Origin: Cydia pomonella
Lineage: Eukaryota > Arthropoda > Insecta > Lepidoptera > Tortricidae
Direction of reading: 5' to 3'
DNA: 64,000 bases
Assembly (NCBI RefSeq): GCF_033807575.1
Contig: NC_084718.1
Coordinates: forward strand, 20,043,991-20,107,990
Part shown: piece after piece, positions 63,545-64,000 of the stretch
How the letters are laid out: each line of letters begins with the position of its first letter
Numbering within the stretch: the stretch's first letter is position 1
Position numbers and translations under genes: made by a program
Notes under the pieces: generated by a model
Database searches by the model: none
Told to the model about the DNA's origin: nothing
Seen by the model: the letters and a program-made list of their open reading frames with translations, nothing else

Positions 63545-64000
63545 AACTTTTATTTCACCATGAGAACTTTTTTTATAACCGAAAATTATATATTCAAAGC
63601 TGTGGGAGAAGGGATATAAATAGATATGATGATATATTCCCAAAGTTTTTTATATTTGCGGTCTACAATACCTAACCTACGTGCCGAAAGTTTTTTCTTT
63701 TCAAAAACAATTTCCAACCTATTAAAACTAAAAAAAACAACCATATTGAAATTAGAGAACGTGCTTATGTTTACAGACTTCTGTTGCAAAAACCGTTTCA
63801 ATCAATAATGTTAATACGTGACTCCACAAAAGTCAAAATCTTCGGCACACTTACATTTATTGTACTATATTTAGCAGAAACATATCCGTAATTCGAAGAA
63901 CCCACGGCAGATGCAAAAAAATCTCGGGAATCCCTTTTCTACAAAGGACAAAAGGAACAAGGGCCATTATAGCGTGCACGTTTCCTGTGGATTTTGCCAC
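63545..64000. other. No gene seen
   Basis: Short overlapping frames of about 60-70 codons on both strands; AT-rich; nothing recognisable before the window edge. Confidence 0.4.

Noticed and set aside
1..64000. A multi-gene novel system (defence, biosynthetic or symbiosis locus)
   Set aside because: Apart from the MADF exon and two uncertain exon candidates, all coding sequence is retrotransposon remnant; no gene cluster exists in the window.

Overview
The window reads as nuclear DNA of an insect, most likely a moth or butterfly (Lepidoptera). It is AT-rich, has no bacterial-style operons or ribosome binding sites, and is packed with repeats I recognise as lepidopteran: tRNA-headed SINEs, several non-LTR retrotransposon (LINE) 3' ends, and many palindromic or inverted-repeat DNA elements (MITEs). 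The species cannot be told from this sequence.

Host genes are scarce. The one well-supported host feature is the first coding exon of a MADF-domain protein on the minus strand (3700 down to 3386). It ends in a clean splice donor and has a GC- and CpG-rich upstream block at 3701-3965 that looks like its promoter and 5' UTR. No later exon was recognised between 3385 and 1, so the rest of the gene probably lies off the left edge. Two further stretches look like exons but are unproven: 21971-22176 and 39907-40004, both on the plus strand.

Layout. 1-3000: three SINE copies, an RTE-type LINE tail and palindromic elements. 3386-3965: MADF exon and promoter. 4000-8100: inverted-repeat elements, including two copies of a roughly 480 bp family (family T) rich in TGACGTCA-type sites. 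8105-10450: a three-level nest in which an RTE-type LINE is split by a 1847 bp hAT-like element with an exact 8 bp duplication, which itself holds a 717 bp TTAA-flanked inverted-repeat element. 10525-28100: LINE tails, SINEs and MITEs, often nested. 28100-38000: sparse, with a 22 bp minisatellite at 29612-29764 and a 5'-truncated RTE copy between exact 15 bp duplications at 31016-31286. 38400-57350: dense again. 57590-59602: two LINE coding remnants head to tail, one with a reverse transcriptase YADD motif and one with a CR1-like C-terminus. 59605-64000: LINE tails and palindromic elements.

Nothing here forms a pathway. The genes seen, apart from the MADF exon, are decayed retrotransposon proteins. 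The main biological content is the order of insertion: exact target-site duplications and interrupted repeats allow relative dating of SINE, RTE, hAT and MITE activity. Labels such as SINE-A/B/C, P, Q, T, H, L, M, N, R and Z are my own names for families found by comparing copies inside this window.
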